Origin: Lumnitzera littorea
Lineage: Eukaryota > Streptophyta > Magnoliopsida > Myrtales > Combretaceae
Reading direction: 5' to 3'
NCBI GenBank assembly: GCA_024138015.1
Contig: JAMXBB010000003.1
Span: 71,086,468 to 71,150,467 of the forward strand
Length of the DNA: 64,000 nt
Shown here: positions 30,853-43,734 of the stretch, piece by piece
Position numbering within the stretch: the first letter of the stretch is position 1
Layout: each line of letters begins with the position of its first letter
Made by a program: the position numbers and the translations under genes
The notes under the pieces: generated by a model
The model's database searches: none
The model's input: only the letters and a program-made list of their open reading frames with translations
What the model was told of the DNA's origin: nothing

Positions 30853-32176
30853 TGATTAGGGTAGTATTAGGCAAGTTTATCTAGTCAAGTTATAGTATAA
30901 ACACAAATTTTGAGTTTAAGTTGTTGATCCCATAAGAAACCATAAATATGAGTAAACCTAAATTATTAGCAATTTTATCCTGTAATCTCCAATTATCTAA
31001 CTTTGCAATTAGGATTATAATTGAATAAGCAATAAAATGAAGAACGGTAAAACTTAAATAAGAACAAATGAAATAAAACAACAAAACTAATTAAAATTAT
31101 GAGAATAACTAAAAAATACACAAATATTTGAAATAATAGAATTAAAAAAATTAAGGGGAATACATAATCCTTAATAAATCTTATGTCATTTATTACCTAG
31201 TTCTATATAACATTTCAATCTCAATTGCAATTTTGGACCGTGGAGATTCCTAATGTGAACTAATAAAACTGGTTTCTCTAATTAATTCCTAGCCCGAAGC
31301 ATACTTTACCGAAGTTGGTTCTGTAGTAGAGTATCTTAATTTTACATTACAATCTTAAATCTCTTTATTAAGTTACCCTAATCTAGAGAAACCAAAAGGT
31401 TAAACCTCAATCAACTTGATTACTTCTAATTGCATTAGTTAATTGAACTATAAGATCTCGCGAACTCAATGACAAACTCTCTCATTAATTCAATCACAGG
31501 TAAAATTGAATTAAAGAACACTATAACCAATAAAATTAAATCGCAAAACACAATATCATAGATTGAATAAAGAAACATCAATAGTTACATTAGAGACTAG
31601 AGTTCAACAATGATTTACTAAGAATAATAAAATTACAACATGGTAATTAAAAGAAAGGAAAAGAAATAAAAGAGAAAACACTTTGTATAAATTTACCCTA
31701 CAAGCTCTTCTTAAAGGGGCTCTCTTTGCATCTTGAACCTAAAGACCTATTTATAGAGACTAGACTTAGGTTTACAAATAAAACTTATTAAAATAGAATA
31801 TTTACAAATCATGGCATCATCATGCCCTAGGATCACGGCTATGGTAGCTAAGAACGATCTTATATTTCGCATGTAATTTCTTTTACTTTGATGGAAATTC
31901 TTGACAAGAGGTACATGGTTACAAACTGGGTAGTGGTGATTGCACGTGGTCCTCTCTGGACTTCAATTCTTGCTTGAGTTTCTTTGCTTCAATCTCCTGG
32001 TCAATGCACTTCTTTCAATTAAACCTAAAAACTCCATAGAAATCTATTGAAAATTCATCAAAAGCTTCCAAAACTCCTATAAATGAAATATTAAACAATT
32101 AAGCTCCAAATCACCATAAAACTAACACAATTAATAGCTAAAATCATGTGAAACTATTCTAAAGTACATATGCTAA
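30853..32176 (-). mobile_element. 3' LTR of Athila element B
   Basis: Aligns with 36380-37719 along its length, for example the shared block CACAATATCATAGATTGAAT and the next 60 bases at 31549 and 37079. It is cut at 32176 by the inserted solo LTR, so the last few bases of its minus-strand start (TGATAAC in the other copy) are displaced. Its outer flank is GTGAC. Confidence 0.85.
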
Positions 32177-33587
32177 TGTGTATGTGTGTGTGTGTATGTG
32201 TGGTGTAGGGGAGGGATGAGAGATAATGAGTGAGGGGGAGAAAGAAAACATTGAGTAAGGGAGAAAAAAAAATAGTGAGAGAGAAAAAAAAGGAATAAAT
32301 AAATAAATAAATATAATCATATATACATTATGTAAATATATTATGTATGTTATGTACATATATATTATGTATATAATATATGTTGTATATGTGTACGCAT
32401 TAGTGTTGATGTGTATATATTATAGGATGTTGAAAAGTATATAGAAGGATATGAAAAGATGTATAGGGTAAGGTTTAGAAGCTTAAAGTATGGGGCAAAG
32501 GGTTGAGTTAAAGGGAAAAAAGTATTGAGTTGTAGAATTTAATAAATTTTAAACTAGCATTTATATTTTTAAATAGGTGCTAGAAGATGTATTATGTCAA
32601 ATCTTATTGAAATAGGAGCTTTAGGTACAAGATACATGTTTGATGGTTGTGTGTGCCAAGCTAGTTTATAAATTGGACTTAATTGATAATGTTAATTATG
32701 TTTGGCTTTAACCACTCATTGGTCTGGTCCAGTGGTGTTGGCGAGGTACCTGGTGATCTTTATAAGACACTATCCCTGGTGGAGTCCTGTACTAAAAGGA
32801 CCTAAGTAAATCTAGAATGGTTTTTGGAACTTGGTTGATTGGGAAGAACCCAACACTAGAATCGATGTAGTATTTATATATTGTGTGTTTAGAGGTCATG
32901 AGTAATCTCAAGTCTTTGGATGCTGATACTACACTATTTGTAGACCTAAATGACAAGATTTAAAGTCGGTTGTTTGTTGCATTTATGATGATACCCTGTA
33001 TGTGTGCTTAACTTGTTACATGTATGTTCATGTGCATGTATGTGGTATCTTATATTAAGTGTTAGCTTAAACTTTAAGGAATTGTTGTTTTTTAGCTTCA
33101 GGTTTAAGGTATGAAGTTTATGGTGGTTATTCTGTAGAGGATGCAAGTTATGATTATTTGTACTATGATAAGGAGTATAATTTTCATTATTATGGTGAAA
33201 GAGTAGGGACAGTGTAGTTCAGCTTCTAGGAGTGAACCATTGAGGACCGTATGTTGATTATCTAAGTCGCTTGTGACTCCTATAGTTGATGTTATTGGGC
33301 TATCACTCGTTGGAGCTATGAGACTCTAGGTTGTTTATCTTGGAGTTATATCATATTTAGCTTCATTTACTCATGATAGTTGGGTTCATTTACTATTGTG
33401 ATATATAGAAATTGAATGGTCAACATTACACTCTTATTCAAATTTAAGGTTATTAAATTGTATGTTGGTAGATTTCATGTAATTATTTTGTGGATATTAG
33501 ACAAGTTATAGGTTTCTAAATGCTGACATGCCAGTAAAAGCTAGGATATAGGGCGAGCAGTAATGTTTCAGGTTTTGGGGTGTTACA
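32177..33587 (-). mobile_element. Tekay/Del-like solo LTR inside Athila element B
   Basis: On the minus strand it starts TGTAACACCCCAAAACCTGA, the LTR start of Tekay/Del chromoviruses, and ends near CACACACATACACA. 1.41 kb without coding regions. TGCT occurs at both flanks (32171 and 33588), compatible with a decayed target duplication. A (TG)n tract at 32177-32203 and AT-rich microsatellite at 32290-32400 lie in its right part. No internal region is attached, so it is a solo LTR. Confidence 0.6.
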
Positions 33588-34930
33588 TGCTTATAGTGAG
33601 GTATGGTCTGAAATAGATAAAACAAAAGAGAGTTTAATTTGATATCATCTTTCTAAAAAATAATGCTAAAAAAAAAATTTGGCTAACCAAATCAAGCAAT
33701 CATAGATCTCCACAATGTGATGCTAATTTGTTGCTAGCATGAATGAATGAAACACTAGGAACAAAAATGAAATGAAATCCTCACCTAGTTCATGATCTCT
33801 TTCAATGACAAATTGTATCATCCTGCTAGACATTTCTATTAAAAGCTTAAACATGGGCATAATCTTAGCAATTCAAGTTCGTTCAACAAGTTCACAGGAA
33901 AAATGTGAATTCATAACAATTATGCACTAACAATTCCTAATTAATTCATAATATTCCCTTCTTCTTCATCACCTCCACAACATTCGCAACAGTATTTCTT
34001 CTCTCAACTTCACAAGTCATGGATTTTTAGAAGTGATAACAAACAATACATACAATGCTCCTTGTCTCATAATCTTCCACTAATCATCCTTAAAATTAAC
34101 AATCTCCACACATGCAATCATTGTATTATGTAACCAAACCCCAAAAGAAATCCAATTTTTATTCAAGAAAATGATAAATCAATAGATTGAAGTGAAGAGT
34201 AAGGTTGTACATACCTTTGATTTGTTGATTTGCAGGAAAAATCTACAAAAACAATTGTGAAGTTTAGTTGCTTGATAGTGATAGAAAATGAGAGGAAGTA
34301 GCGTGTTAGAGAGAGAGTAGGTGTTTAGAATGAGGGGAAGAAGGAATACTCGTAATGTTTGAATTTAGGAATCAACTACGGTCAAGGATTATGGTTGTGG
34401 TTCTTCCCCTTTCCATGAGATATTCCTAAGGTGTGATCATGAGCAAGGATCTTGGCCTTGATCCTCTTGGTCTCCAATTTCATGGTTCTTTTAGATTTTT
34501 GTCTCTTGAGGGGATCATGAGCATGAACTTTAGTTGTGGTCCTTTTTGACTCTTAAATCTAGCTATTGTTGATTTTCCTTTCCTTTTTTTAACCAAAAAT
34601 CTCTTCATTAAACCTTAAAATCAAAATAGATTGAGTCTCATAATTCAATTGGAGAACTACCAATTGGATGACTTTTTCCATTAATAACTGGACAAAATAA
34701 AAGCATTCATGCAGTGAAAGACTAACTAATCTCAAAAGAGATAATACTCAAATGGACTAATGAAATTGAAACAATGAGAATTAAAAGAAAAAGACTTAAA
34801 TAAAGATAAGCTTAGGTTGCTTCCTAAGAGTGTTGTTATTGTATGTTGTTAGCTTGATGATTAAATCCTTCCTTTAGTTTTGTTTTAATCTGGTTGGCTT
34901 AGGATTTGGTTTAGTATGCTTAAGCAGGCT
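33588..34930 (-). other. 3' internal region of Athila element B
   Basis: Aligns with 11091-12069 of element A, including the block near 34808-34835 (minus strand CACTCTTAGGAAGCAACC) and the GAGAGAG.AGGTGTTTAGAATGA stretch. A splice donor is at 34214/34215. Words such as GATCATGAGCAAGGATC and GATCATGAGCATGAAC near 34432-34525 form short inverted motifs. There is no env-like ORF. Confidence 0.65.
34209..34219 (-). promoter_or_regulatory. Conserved 5' splice site in Athila element B
   Basis: Minus strand AATCAAAG|GTATGT, equivalent to the donor of element A at 11388. Its conservation in a copy that no longer holds the downstream ORF suggests that it was inherited from the common ancestor. Confidence 0.5.
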
Positions 34931-36157
34931 TTCTTGTTGCCTCTACGTGATGGTTATAGCTAATTACCCTAATTAATTATTCAAATTTCTAAGGGATGCT
35001 TTAGTATTCCCAAATGATGCTTTTATAGCCTGGAATCGAACATTTGAGTCATGTATAAACTCGTTCAGATCTTCCTCTAAATTTGGATTCCTATTCAGAG
35101 CTTGAACATTCCTACTTTGCTACTATTGCTAGACTCTCCAAGAGAAATTCAGGTGATTTCTTCATCCTAGGTTATAAGCGTTACTGAAAGGGTTATTTTG
35201 AGTCCTATTAGCAATAACATTAACATCTTCCCGATTGGTCAATGTTTCTTCTGGCGCTTCATTCACCGATTTCATCAATCCTTTAATCTTCTCACTTAGA
35301 TTTTCAACTTAGGCTTTCAATGTAGTAATGGAGTCCACTTCAAATTTTTTTATTACCTTAACCTTAGCTCTGACATTATCTCACTACAAATTATTCATGG
35401 CCATGCTGTCTATTAACTTTTGGGTTTCATTTGTTGTCTTAGGACTCAGAGTACTTCCAGCTATGGCATTAGTCATCTGCTAAGTAAGATAATTAAGACC
35501 ATTATAAAAGGTCTGAATCACATCCATAGAGGAAAATCATGATGCGGGCAATGCCTAAGCAACTCCTTAAATCTCTTTGAGGTATTATATATTATCTTTC
35601 CATCGATTTGGGCATAGGATAATATGTTGTACCTAAACTTTGCTATTACAGCAGGTGAAAGTACTTAGAAATTTTTCAACTAAGTCTTCTTAGGTGGTGA
35701 TTGATCCTCTAAGAAATGAATTAAGCCATTGCTTAGCCTTACCTCTAATCAAAAATAGGAATGGCTTGAGTTTAACTACCTCGTTAATGATTGTTAATTT
35801 TGAAGGTGTCATAGATTTCCAAAAAGCTTGAGATATGATTGTTTGGATCTTCATTAGCTAACCCATCGAATTGGATGAATTGCTATACCATTTGGATTAC
35901 TTTTGACTAGATTTGAAAGTTTGTTGCTTGTATTGCTAGTTTAGTGATAGTGGACTTAACTTTAATTGCCTTAAGCTTAGCAAATTTTATTGGAGTTTTG
36001 TTGGCATTGTTATTGTTTATTGCTATGTTTTCAATCTCTTCTTCTTCTTCTTCTTCTTTTGAATCTTTTTCTAATTCTTCCTTAAGTTAGAAGGATGAAC
36101 CTTGATTAATTAGATCTATTAATTCACGTACTCTCTTCCTTAGGTAGTGAGAAGTCA
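34931..36157 (-). pseudogene. Athila gag of element B, degenerate
   Basis: From an ATG at 36157 (MTSHYLRKRVRELIDLINQG) the minus strand reads an acidic stretch with KEEEEEEIENIAINNNN (encoded by a CTT microsatellite), then DPNNHISSFLEIYDTFKINN, SILIRGKAKQWLNSFLRGSI, RHCPHHDF and FYNGLNYLT, all diagnostic of Athila gags (DPN.HI..FLE.CDT, AK.WL.S.P.GSI..W, CPHH.......FY.GL). The C-terminal part has NPF.NAYNL..RNHLNFSWR. About one stop per 20-40 codons and some frameshifts. Confidence 0.85.
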
Positions 36158-36355
36158 TTTCAATTTTCGGATCAAATTATATGAGACTTATATTGATATT
36201 CTTGGTCATATAGTAAAATAATCCATAAGTTAGAATAAAAAAATAATGAAAATATCAAGAGAAATTATAAAAAGGATATAATATGTTGCAAGCATATTAA
36301 AATTATTAGAATAACCAAGATTTCACTAGTATCCTAATTAGTTTCATTTTGTTGG

Positions 36356-36376
36356 TTCCATGGCAATGGTACCAAA
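36356..36376 (-). promoter_or_regulatory. Primer binding site of Athila element B (tRNA-Asp type)
   Basis: Minus strand TTTTTGGTACCATTGCCATGG directly after the LTR end AATCCA. It matches the Athila PBS region TTTTTGGCGCCGTTGCCGGGG with changes only of the G/C to A/T type, mostly at former CG sites. It fixes 36380-37719 as the 5' LTR. Confidence 0.8.
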
Positions 36377-36379
36377 AAT

Positions 36380-37719
36380 TGGATTGGGGTGGTATTAGGC
36401 AATTACACCTAATTAAGATATATTATAAACATGGATTTTGAGTCTAAGTTTTTGATCCCAAAGGGAACCATGAATATGAGTGAACCCAAAACTATTAGCA
36501 ATTTTACCCTCTAATCTCCAATTGTCTAACTTTACAATTAAGATTATGATCAAATGGACAATATAACAAAGAACAATAATACTTAAATAAGAACAAATAA
36601 AATAAAATAATGAAACTAATTAAAATTACGAGAATAACTAACAAAAATATGAATATTTAAAATAATAGAACTAATTAAATTAATGGGAATACATAATCCT
36701 TTGTAAATCTTATTTCATTTACTTTTGAGGTCTATGTAACCTTTCAATCTCAATTGCAATTTTGGATCGTGGAGATTCCTAATAAGAACTAATTAGACTC
36801 GTGTCTCTAATTAATTCCTGACTCAAAGCATACTCGATTGGAATTGTTTCTATAGTAGAGTATCTCAAGGTTTCATTATGATCTTGAATCCCTCTATTAG
36901 GTTACCCTAATTCAAAGAAACCAAAAGGCTAGACCTTAGTCGAGTTGATTACTTCTAATTGCATTAGTTAATTGTACTATACGATCTCGTGAACTCTATA
37001 ACAAACTCTCTTATTAATTCAATCATCGGTAAAATTGAATTAAGGAACACTACAATCCAATACAATTAAATCGCAAAACACAATATCATAGATTGAATAA
37101 AGAAACATCAATAGTTACATTAGAGACTAGAGTTCAACAATGATTTACTAAGAACAATAAAATTACAACATGGTAGTTAAAAGAAAGGAAAAGAAATAAA
37201 AGAGAAAACCTTTTGTACAAATTTACCCTGCAAGCTCTTCTTAAAGGGCTTCTCTTTGCATCTCGAACCTAAACACGTATTTATAGAGGCTAGACTTAGG
37301 TTTACAAATAAAACTTATTAAAATAGAAGATTTACAAATCATGGCATCATCATGCCTTAGGATCATGATCGTGGTAGCTAGGCATGATCTTATATTTTAC
37401 ATGTAATTTCTTCTACCTTGACATAAATTCTTGAAAAGAGGTATATAGTCACGAACTTAGTAGTAGTAACTGTATGTGGTCCTCTCTAGACTTCAATTCT
37501 TGCCTGAGTTTCTTTGCTTTAATCTGGTAGTCAATGTACTTCTTTCAATTAAACCTAAAAACTCCATAGAAATTTGTTGAAAATTCATCAAAAGCTTCCA
37601 AAACTCCTACAAATGAAATATTAACCAATTAAGCTCCAAATCACCATAAAACTAACATAATTAATAGCTAAAATCATGTCAAACTACTCTAAAATACATA
37701 TGTTAAATGAGTGTTATCA
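36380..37719 (-). mobile_element. 5' LTR of Athila element B
   Basis: 1340 bp; on the minus strand starts TGATAACACTCATTTAAC and ends CACCCCAATCCA next to the PBS. Outer flank GTGAC. It is about as similar to the 3' LTR as old LTR pairs usually are: substitutions are frequent and indels few. Confidence 0.88.
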
Positions 37720-37724
37720 GTGAC

Positions 37725-38393
37725 ATAATATTTTCTACTTTATACTAATCTAGGCTTCTAAAGAGTAACCCTTTCACTTACCTAGCAAAAAATGGTCATT
37801 CATGATACATGGAAGGGTTTTTGCTAATGAAGAGATGGGGGTAAGGGTTGAATGAAAAAGGGAGTTAGGAATTAGAGAGGATCTTAACAACCAAAATATG
37901 GAAGGAAAATTGAGTAAGGGGAGAGAGTAGTTAGAGGAGAATGTTGATATTATTGTTAGCCTCTTGGACTTAAAAGAGCTTCTTACAAAAATTGAAGGAA
38001 GTATAAATTTCTTAACCCTACAGGAAAAATTTAGAGAAGCCGAGTTATAATTTGAATTAAATGTTTTTGAGGTATCTCTCTCTCTCTCTCTCTCTCTCTC
38101 TAAGTAGGCAATTATTAATGAATCTTCTCCTATTGTTAAACCCATTATGGAGGCTTTTAGGGGATTTCGTCTAAAAAGGATTGATTATTTTATGAGAAAA
38201 GAGTTTCCCCCAAATTCTTTAGCAATATGGGAGTGGGACACCTTCTAATATGACCTTGATGGAGGCAATTTAAGCTAATTTTTTAAATTTGTCCATGCAT
38301 TCATTTTAGTTATTTAGTTTTTATTTCCATTTCATTGAATTTCTTTTTTTTTTTTATAAAAAAGTTACACTACCCATATTAGTTTATAGAATT
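37725..38393 (+). other. Unclassified DNA with (TC)n and a broken coding-like frame
   Basis: A plus-strand frame reads MEGKLSKGRE, a stop, then LEENVDIIVSLLDLKELLTK and IEGSINFLTLQEKFREAEL before the (TC)13 tract at 38075-38101, and after it IINESSPIVKPIMEAFRGFR and LKRIDYFMRKEFPPNSLAIW. The composition is protein-like, perhaps part of a LINE or retroelement gag, but I do not recognise the family. The complementary open frame is not considered a gene. Confidence 0.3.
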
Positions 38394-39074
38394 TGTAGTT
38401 ACAATTTTATAGGGGGCTAAATTTAAGTTTAGGCTTTAAGCTCGTTAATTAATTAGGTTTAACTCTTTAAGTTATGGTGGTAGGGTGCAAAGAGTTGATT
38501 CCAAATATTTGGGATGAATAAGGGAGATTTGGTATAGTGAGCTTAGAGTAGAGCCTATTGGATCGGTTTGTCCAATATAATCTTTCTTAGTTTATCTCAC
38601 ACTAAAATAATAAATAAAACCTTTATCTAAAGCAAAACCTATAAAAATAGCCCACTTAAGATCCATTAATAAAGGGCTTTAATTTTAACCATTGATCACC
38701 ATCGTGATCCTATGGATAGGATCAACTACCATTTCCTATACATACTGCATTCACATCCTCATTTGGATAAGAGAGAAACCCCCATTAATGCTGTTACTCT
38801 GCTGAAACCTTAACTCAAAGATCAAACACTCAAACACTTAAAGAACTTTATCCCGTTATACATTAATTGTGGAGTTTGATGCCATTGCGTTCCTCCACCT
38901 GTCACCATATGTGTCATACGTGTTAGAGCCTTATCAAGATTGCCTACTCCTCCTCTCTACACTTCTCTCTTGATCATCCTGCATGAGTCACTCAAGTTAT
39001 TTCCCTAGTTACGTATAGTATGATTTCACATGCGGTACGCATATGACCTTTACATCTGTATCTATACCCCTACA
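38394..39074 (+). mobile_element. 5' LTR of the gag-pro element
   Basis: Aligns with 48190-48785 (for example TTTATCT..G....AACCTATAAAAATAG and CACATCCTCATTTGGATAAGAGAGAAACC). It has a roughly 70-bp segment (about 38830-38895) absent from the other LTR. The TATA position reads TATACATA (38737). Start uncertain: similarity to the other copy extends to about 38394, while TATAGGGGGC at 38408 corresponds to TGTAGAGGGC of the other LTR. End CCCCTACA. Confidence 0.85.
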
Positions 39075-39179
39075 TTTTTTGCAACTGCACATAGGAGGGA
39101 AGACTTGATACCTACATCATGGTACCTCTAAGGTAAAGACAACTTAATCCTACCTCTAGTTGCAAGCATTGATTAAGGA

Positions 39180-40690
39180 GATGGCATGTAGGAAGGTATC
39201 CTTGATAATGCGCATCTAATGTGTGAATTGCAAGAGACTAATAAGAACTTAGGTGAACTCATGGTAATGCTTGCTCAATGTGCTTCTACTTTGGTTGCCT
39301 TTTTTGTTGTGTAACAAGGAGTAACTTCCTCGAATCCTTCCAATGTGGTGCAATGACACACCTTACTAAATCTTCTTATTGTCAATGAGTAAGTCACTCA
39401 TAGAGTTGAGGAGCAACTTCCTGTAGTGGAACCTACAGCTATGCAAGATTTATTACTTTAAGTAAGGAACTAAGGAGTTTAGATTGGAAGCTTGTCATCC
39501 TCATACGTTATATCATGTGTCATAATTGTTGACTTTATGTAACCAACACCAATGAATCCTATGCCTACAAGCTCTACACTTGTGAATCTCGCGCTCATGC
39601 ACTCCGATGCCTATAAGCTTTACACTTGTGAATCTCACGTTTATGCACTCCATTCTTGTGATGTCACTAAGGGTGGAAGTATTTACCTAGAAGCGTTCAT
39701 TTGTGACCAAAAGAGATTTAGACGTACATTTGAAAGAGATACAAGTGAAGTTTATGGCTGGGATACTGGAATTGAAGCTCCCATATCACTAGCGCATTGT
39801 TGTAAAGCCATACCTTAAGGATAATGTAAGTCTAAAGTTCACGTTATTTAATGGCAAGAAGGGGAGTGCCAAAAAACATTTGTTAAAGTTTGTTGAGGCA
39901 CAAAAAGTATATAGTTTAGATGATGATTTGAAACTAAAAGAATTTTCTAAGGCACTCATTGAGAAGATGTACACTTGGTATGTCAACATTCCCCTACGAT
40001 CGGTCGATTCATGAGGAAACATGTGTGAGATGTTTTTGGAGAAGTTATTTACCATTGAAGAAAGAGTTACCCCTAATGACATGAGGAGAATTTGACAAAA
40101 GCTTAAGGAAGATCTTATGGATTACATTAAGTGCTTTAGGGAGCATTCCTTGGACATACAAGACGTTTGTGATGAAAGAAAGTTAGTCAAGATTTACATT
40201 CGACGGTTGTTTACAAAGTACGCAATGCATCTTAAGAACCTCTCGTTAGTTTCTTTCGCTATATTGGTTGAGAATGCGCAAAGGATCAATAATTTAGTAG
40301 CACAACAAAGAGGTGAAAACATAAGATTTAATAAGTGCACACCATTAGTGAATATAGTCCAAGAGGAGAATCTAAATAGAGTAAAGAAATTTAGAAGTGA
40401 AAAGCCTATAAGCACTAAACCATCTTTGGCATACCTATGCTCAATGGGAAAAGTATACACTCCTTGACTATGTGATTAGAACATCAGACTTTTAAGGGTT
40501 GAATGCTTATCGATAAATGAAGAGAAGAGTGACCTTAAGTATTACAAATTTCATAGGAGTGTAGGCCACCTTATGAAAGATTGTTAGAATTTGAAGAAAA
40601 TATTTAATGAGCGAGTTCAAAATGGAGAACTGATTAGTGAAGATAATGGTATTAAGAACAAAACACTTCTAACTCATAACACCTAACGTG
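39180..40690 (+). pseudogene. Ty3 gag of the gag-pro element, degenerate
   Basis: An N-terminal part reads LDNAHLMCELQETNKNLGEL and MVMLAQCASTLVA, then after frameshifts the capsid core follows in one frame from 39799: VVKPYLKDNVSLKFTLFNGK, KGSAKKHLLKFVEAQ, LKEFSKALIEKMYTWYVNIP, DYIKCFREHSLDIQDVCDER and KLVKIYIRRLFTKYAMHLKN. These match the Retrotrans_gag fold (F.G..G....H...F, EFS..L...AY.WY..L, DYI.RFR..ALDC). A 46-bp tandem duplication near 39561-39652 precedes the core. About ten in-frame stops. Confidence 0.8.
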
Positions 40691-41540
40691 GTGTTGTGAA
40701 TGTTATCACTGACGACCCCACAAAGGCGGAAAATATGGACATGCAACCAATTGAGGTGCATGAAGTTAAGTATAAAGGACTTGAGACCAAGATAACTAGA
40801 GATGACATCATTACTTTTTCTTTGTTGAAGATTGCCAATGTTAAGAATTTCTTTGATTTACTTAGCTTTAATATGGATGCCCGGCTTAAGGAAACATCTA
40901 CATTCATAAGGATCTTGCAAGGTCAATACAAGAAACCTCCTATAGCATGTCCTACATAGGGAATTAGTCCAGTGAATGAGGATGCAATTACATTTACTAA
41001 TGTTGACAATTATACAATGAATCCTAGCTACAATTGCCCTTTATATGTAGAAAGCATACTCAATGGTAATTCTATCAGGAGGACATTTATCAATAATGGA
41101 TCTTCACTTAATGTTATGCCAATGTCTACTTTTAAAGATGTAAAGATAGATATTCAAAACTTAGTGAGACAACCAATCACACTAAATAGCTTCTACGAGT
41201 CTTCCATGAAGATAATGGGGCATGTTAAAGTAGATTTTGATACTGGACTTATCCATAGTTCCACATGGTTCCATGTGATCAATGCGCCTGTATCTTACCA
41301 TCTCTTTATAGGAAGGACATAGCTACATGATCTTAACATAATACCCTCAACATGGCATCAATGCATGAAGGGTCATTGGAATCAGCAAGACATCTTCAAT
41401 CTTGTAACAAAGAACCTATTCATAAATAATGAGTCTCACTTCACCGAAGCAACATTCTTTGATGAGCATGTGAATGAAGGGGAGACACCTTTAGTGGAAT
41501 CCCTTGAGACACAGCTACCTATAGGGGAAGAGGCTTAGAC
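40691..41540 (+). pseudogene. Aspartic protease of the gag-pro element, degenerate
   Basis: Continues in the gag frame. The linker holds GLETKITRDDIITFSLLKIA; the protease reads YNCPLYVESILNGNSIRRTF, INNGSSLNVMPMSTFKDVKI, then GHVKVDFDTG and FHVINAPVSYHLFIGRT, ending with HQCMKGHW and EATFFDEHVNEGE. Relatives have D at the second position of the INNGSS motif, so the catalytic Asp appears to be Asn. In relatives RT follows; here the reading frame ends at 41537 and no RT is found. Confidence 0.75.
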
Positions 41541-42379
41541 TTGAACATTCAAGAAGAAGAGGATGCATGGTTGTCATGGGGGCATGAAGAAATGAAAGCA
41601 AACCAATGATATTATGAAGATATAAAGTACATTATAAGCTAAGAAGTGCAAGAACCACTGGTAGCTATGATGTGTTCTCACTGGTTTTATTCCAGTTTTC
41701 ATTTCGTTTCATTTCATATGTAACCATAGTGATGACTACTTCTTGTTAATGAAAGTTCCTTTTCCCATCACTAATATTTTCTAATGAGAATGTGATAAGT
41801 GTTTGTGTATCTTCATTTTATTACTATTGTAGTTGCAAAGTAAGTGACTAGTCTCTTGAGTGCACAAAGTTAATTTCACAAAATAGTTTATAACTAAACG
41901 TAGGAAACTAACCCTTTAATTGATCTAAAGAAAGTAATAATGAATATAACATATAAACTACACATTGTTGCTGGCTAGTAAGAGCCCAGTCTCCTAAGTG
42001 CATGTTGATGAGCTTAGCTCATATGTTGTGTATTGGTAGGAGCATTGGCTCCTAGACATACATTATGCCATGATATTTATGTATAGCTTTAATGTGATAT
42101 AATTTCTATGTCTCTTGCCATCAAATAGTAGAGATAATCCCATTAGTGAGTATTTTAATATATTGACATTTAAACCCAAGTAACATCCTAGTAAGTCATG
42201 TTATGTAGTTAAGTAGTAGGAACTACCCTCTTAATTAATGAGAAAGAATTATTGATCTCAGGCAATCAGTACCACTATTGCTGCATATGCGCAATTGAAC
42301 ACTTCTTAAAAAGAATCTTCTATATATTATCATTAGCAAGCAAAATTCTTACCTCAATGTATGAGATAACTTATGAGAT

Positions 42380-42545
42380 CCCTTAGATCATCGAGTCTAA
42401 GTAGTCTCACAATCACATCTACTCTACAAGAGACCCCTTTAGATCATCAAGTCTAAGTAGTCTCACAATTATATCCATTCTACAAAAGGCCCCTTAGATC
42501 AAAGAGTCGAAGTAGTCTCACAATCATGTCAATTCAGAAATTTAA
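42380..42545 (+). repeat. Three tandem copies of a 55-56-bp unit
   Basis: CCTTAGATCATCGAGTCTAA with GTAGTCTCACAATC recurs at 42381, 42437 and 42492. Units differ by a few bases. Confidence 0.85.
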
Positions 42546-43734
42546 AACTCATGTTGCTTAACATTAGTATGACTAGGTTGAGCCCTTACTCCCTATCGTG
42601 TGGTATCATTTTTTTTTTTAAGAAGAAAAACAGGGATAACGAAACAATTTTACTACTTTACATCAAACAATAGCATTGCTTAGTTGAGACATTACTCTTA
42701 AGTATGTAAAGTCTTTGAGAACAAAGCATGCTTAAACTTAGGATATGCTTAGTTATGTTGTCACTAGATTAAGATATGCTTCTCACTATCTATCAAGACA
42801 TTGTAAGCCATTACGGAGATTGAAGCTACCTTACTATATTATTGTCTAGCACATTAGTACTAAGTGAAGAGCTATCACTCTCAAGTGCATAACGACAAGA
42901 CACCTTCATAAAAGTTAACGAAAGTGCCAAAGAGATAAAAAAGCACAAAAGTTGGTCAATAAACTTCATTGTTGTTGATTCTACATATTCAATGGCAACT
43001 TGTACTCACAAGGACAATAAAAGAGTTACAACAAAGTAATCAAGAAGATTACATAAAATAAGGCTTAAGACAATATCTATCATATGTGGTATTATGACTT
43101 TTAAAGACTAGCATCCTATAATGCAGCATTAGGTCCTTAATGCTGTCATGAGGGAGAGAGGTGTATTAAGACTCATCGACTTACCCCTTCTCCACATGTC
43201 AATAACTGGGGAAGGAAAATTATAAATGGATACAGAATATGAAGAGTTTATTCTTGTGTAATGACGATCGTTGCTCATAATATTGTGTTTATATGATACT
43301 CCTTATGCATGATATTTGATGTGCGCGTGTTCACAAAGCTTGATGCATGTATGCTTGCGATGCTCGAAGCGCACATATGTATAAAGCTCGATGTGCATGC
43401 GATGCTCAATACATGAGTACTCTTAATGTTACAACATCCCCCTTTTCTTGATTTTAAGGATAATACTATTAGATTTATTCAACACATGAGACTACTCCCG
43501 TATAATGTTATGTTGCCTCCTCTTATTAATTCTTGAAAGTGGTAGCAATACCTATGTACAATTACTACCACTTGGAGGAGGAGGAATGGGTGATTGCATG
43601 TGAAAACCAAGGGAAGTAAGCAAGTTCATAAAGTGTATTGCAAATGGGATAGAAATTGTATAACTATAAAAGTGAGAAGTTGAAGAAAAAATGACAAGGA
43701 TAGTACAAGGAATAAAGCCTTATTAAGGACTCAT

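Larger units (their letters stand above)
30853..37719 (-). mobile_element. Athila-type element B (gag-only, complete ends)
   Basis: Minus-strand element bounded by two related LTRs and a perfect 5-bp target duplication, GTGAC at 30848-30852 and 37720-37724. PBS and gag follow the 5' LTR at the right. There is no PR, RT, RNase H or IN, and no env-like ORF. A 1.41-kb foreign solo LTR sits at the edge of the 3' LTR (32177-33587); without it B would be about 5.46 kb. It resembles the class described as terminal-repeat retrotransposons with a GAG domain and would need proteins from an autonomous Athila element. Confidence 0.88.

Noticed and set aside
37774..38145. 123-codon minus-strand open frame
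   Set aside because: Includes the (TC)n tract as an Arg-Glu run, and the opposite strand is more protein-like. Neither is identified.
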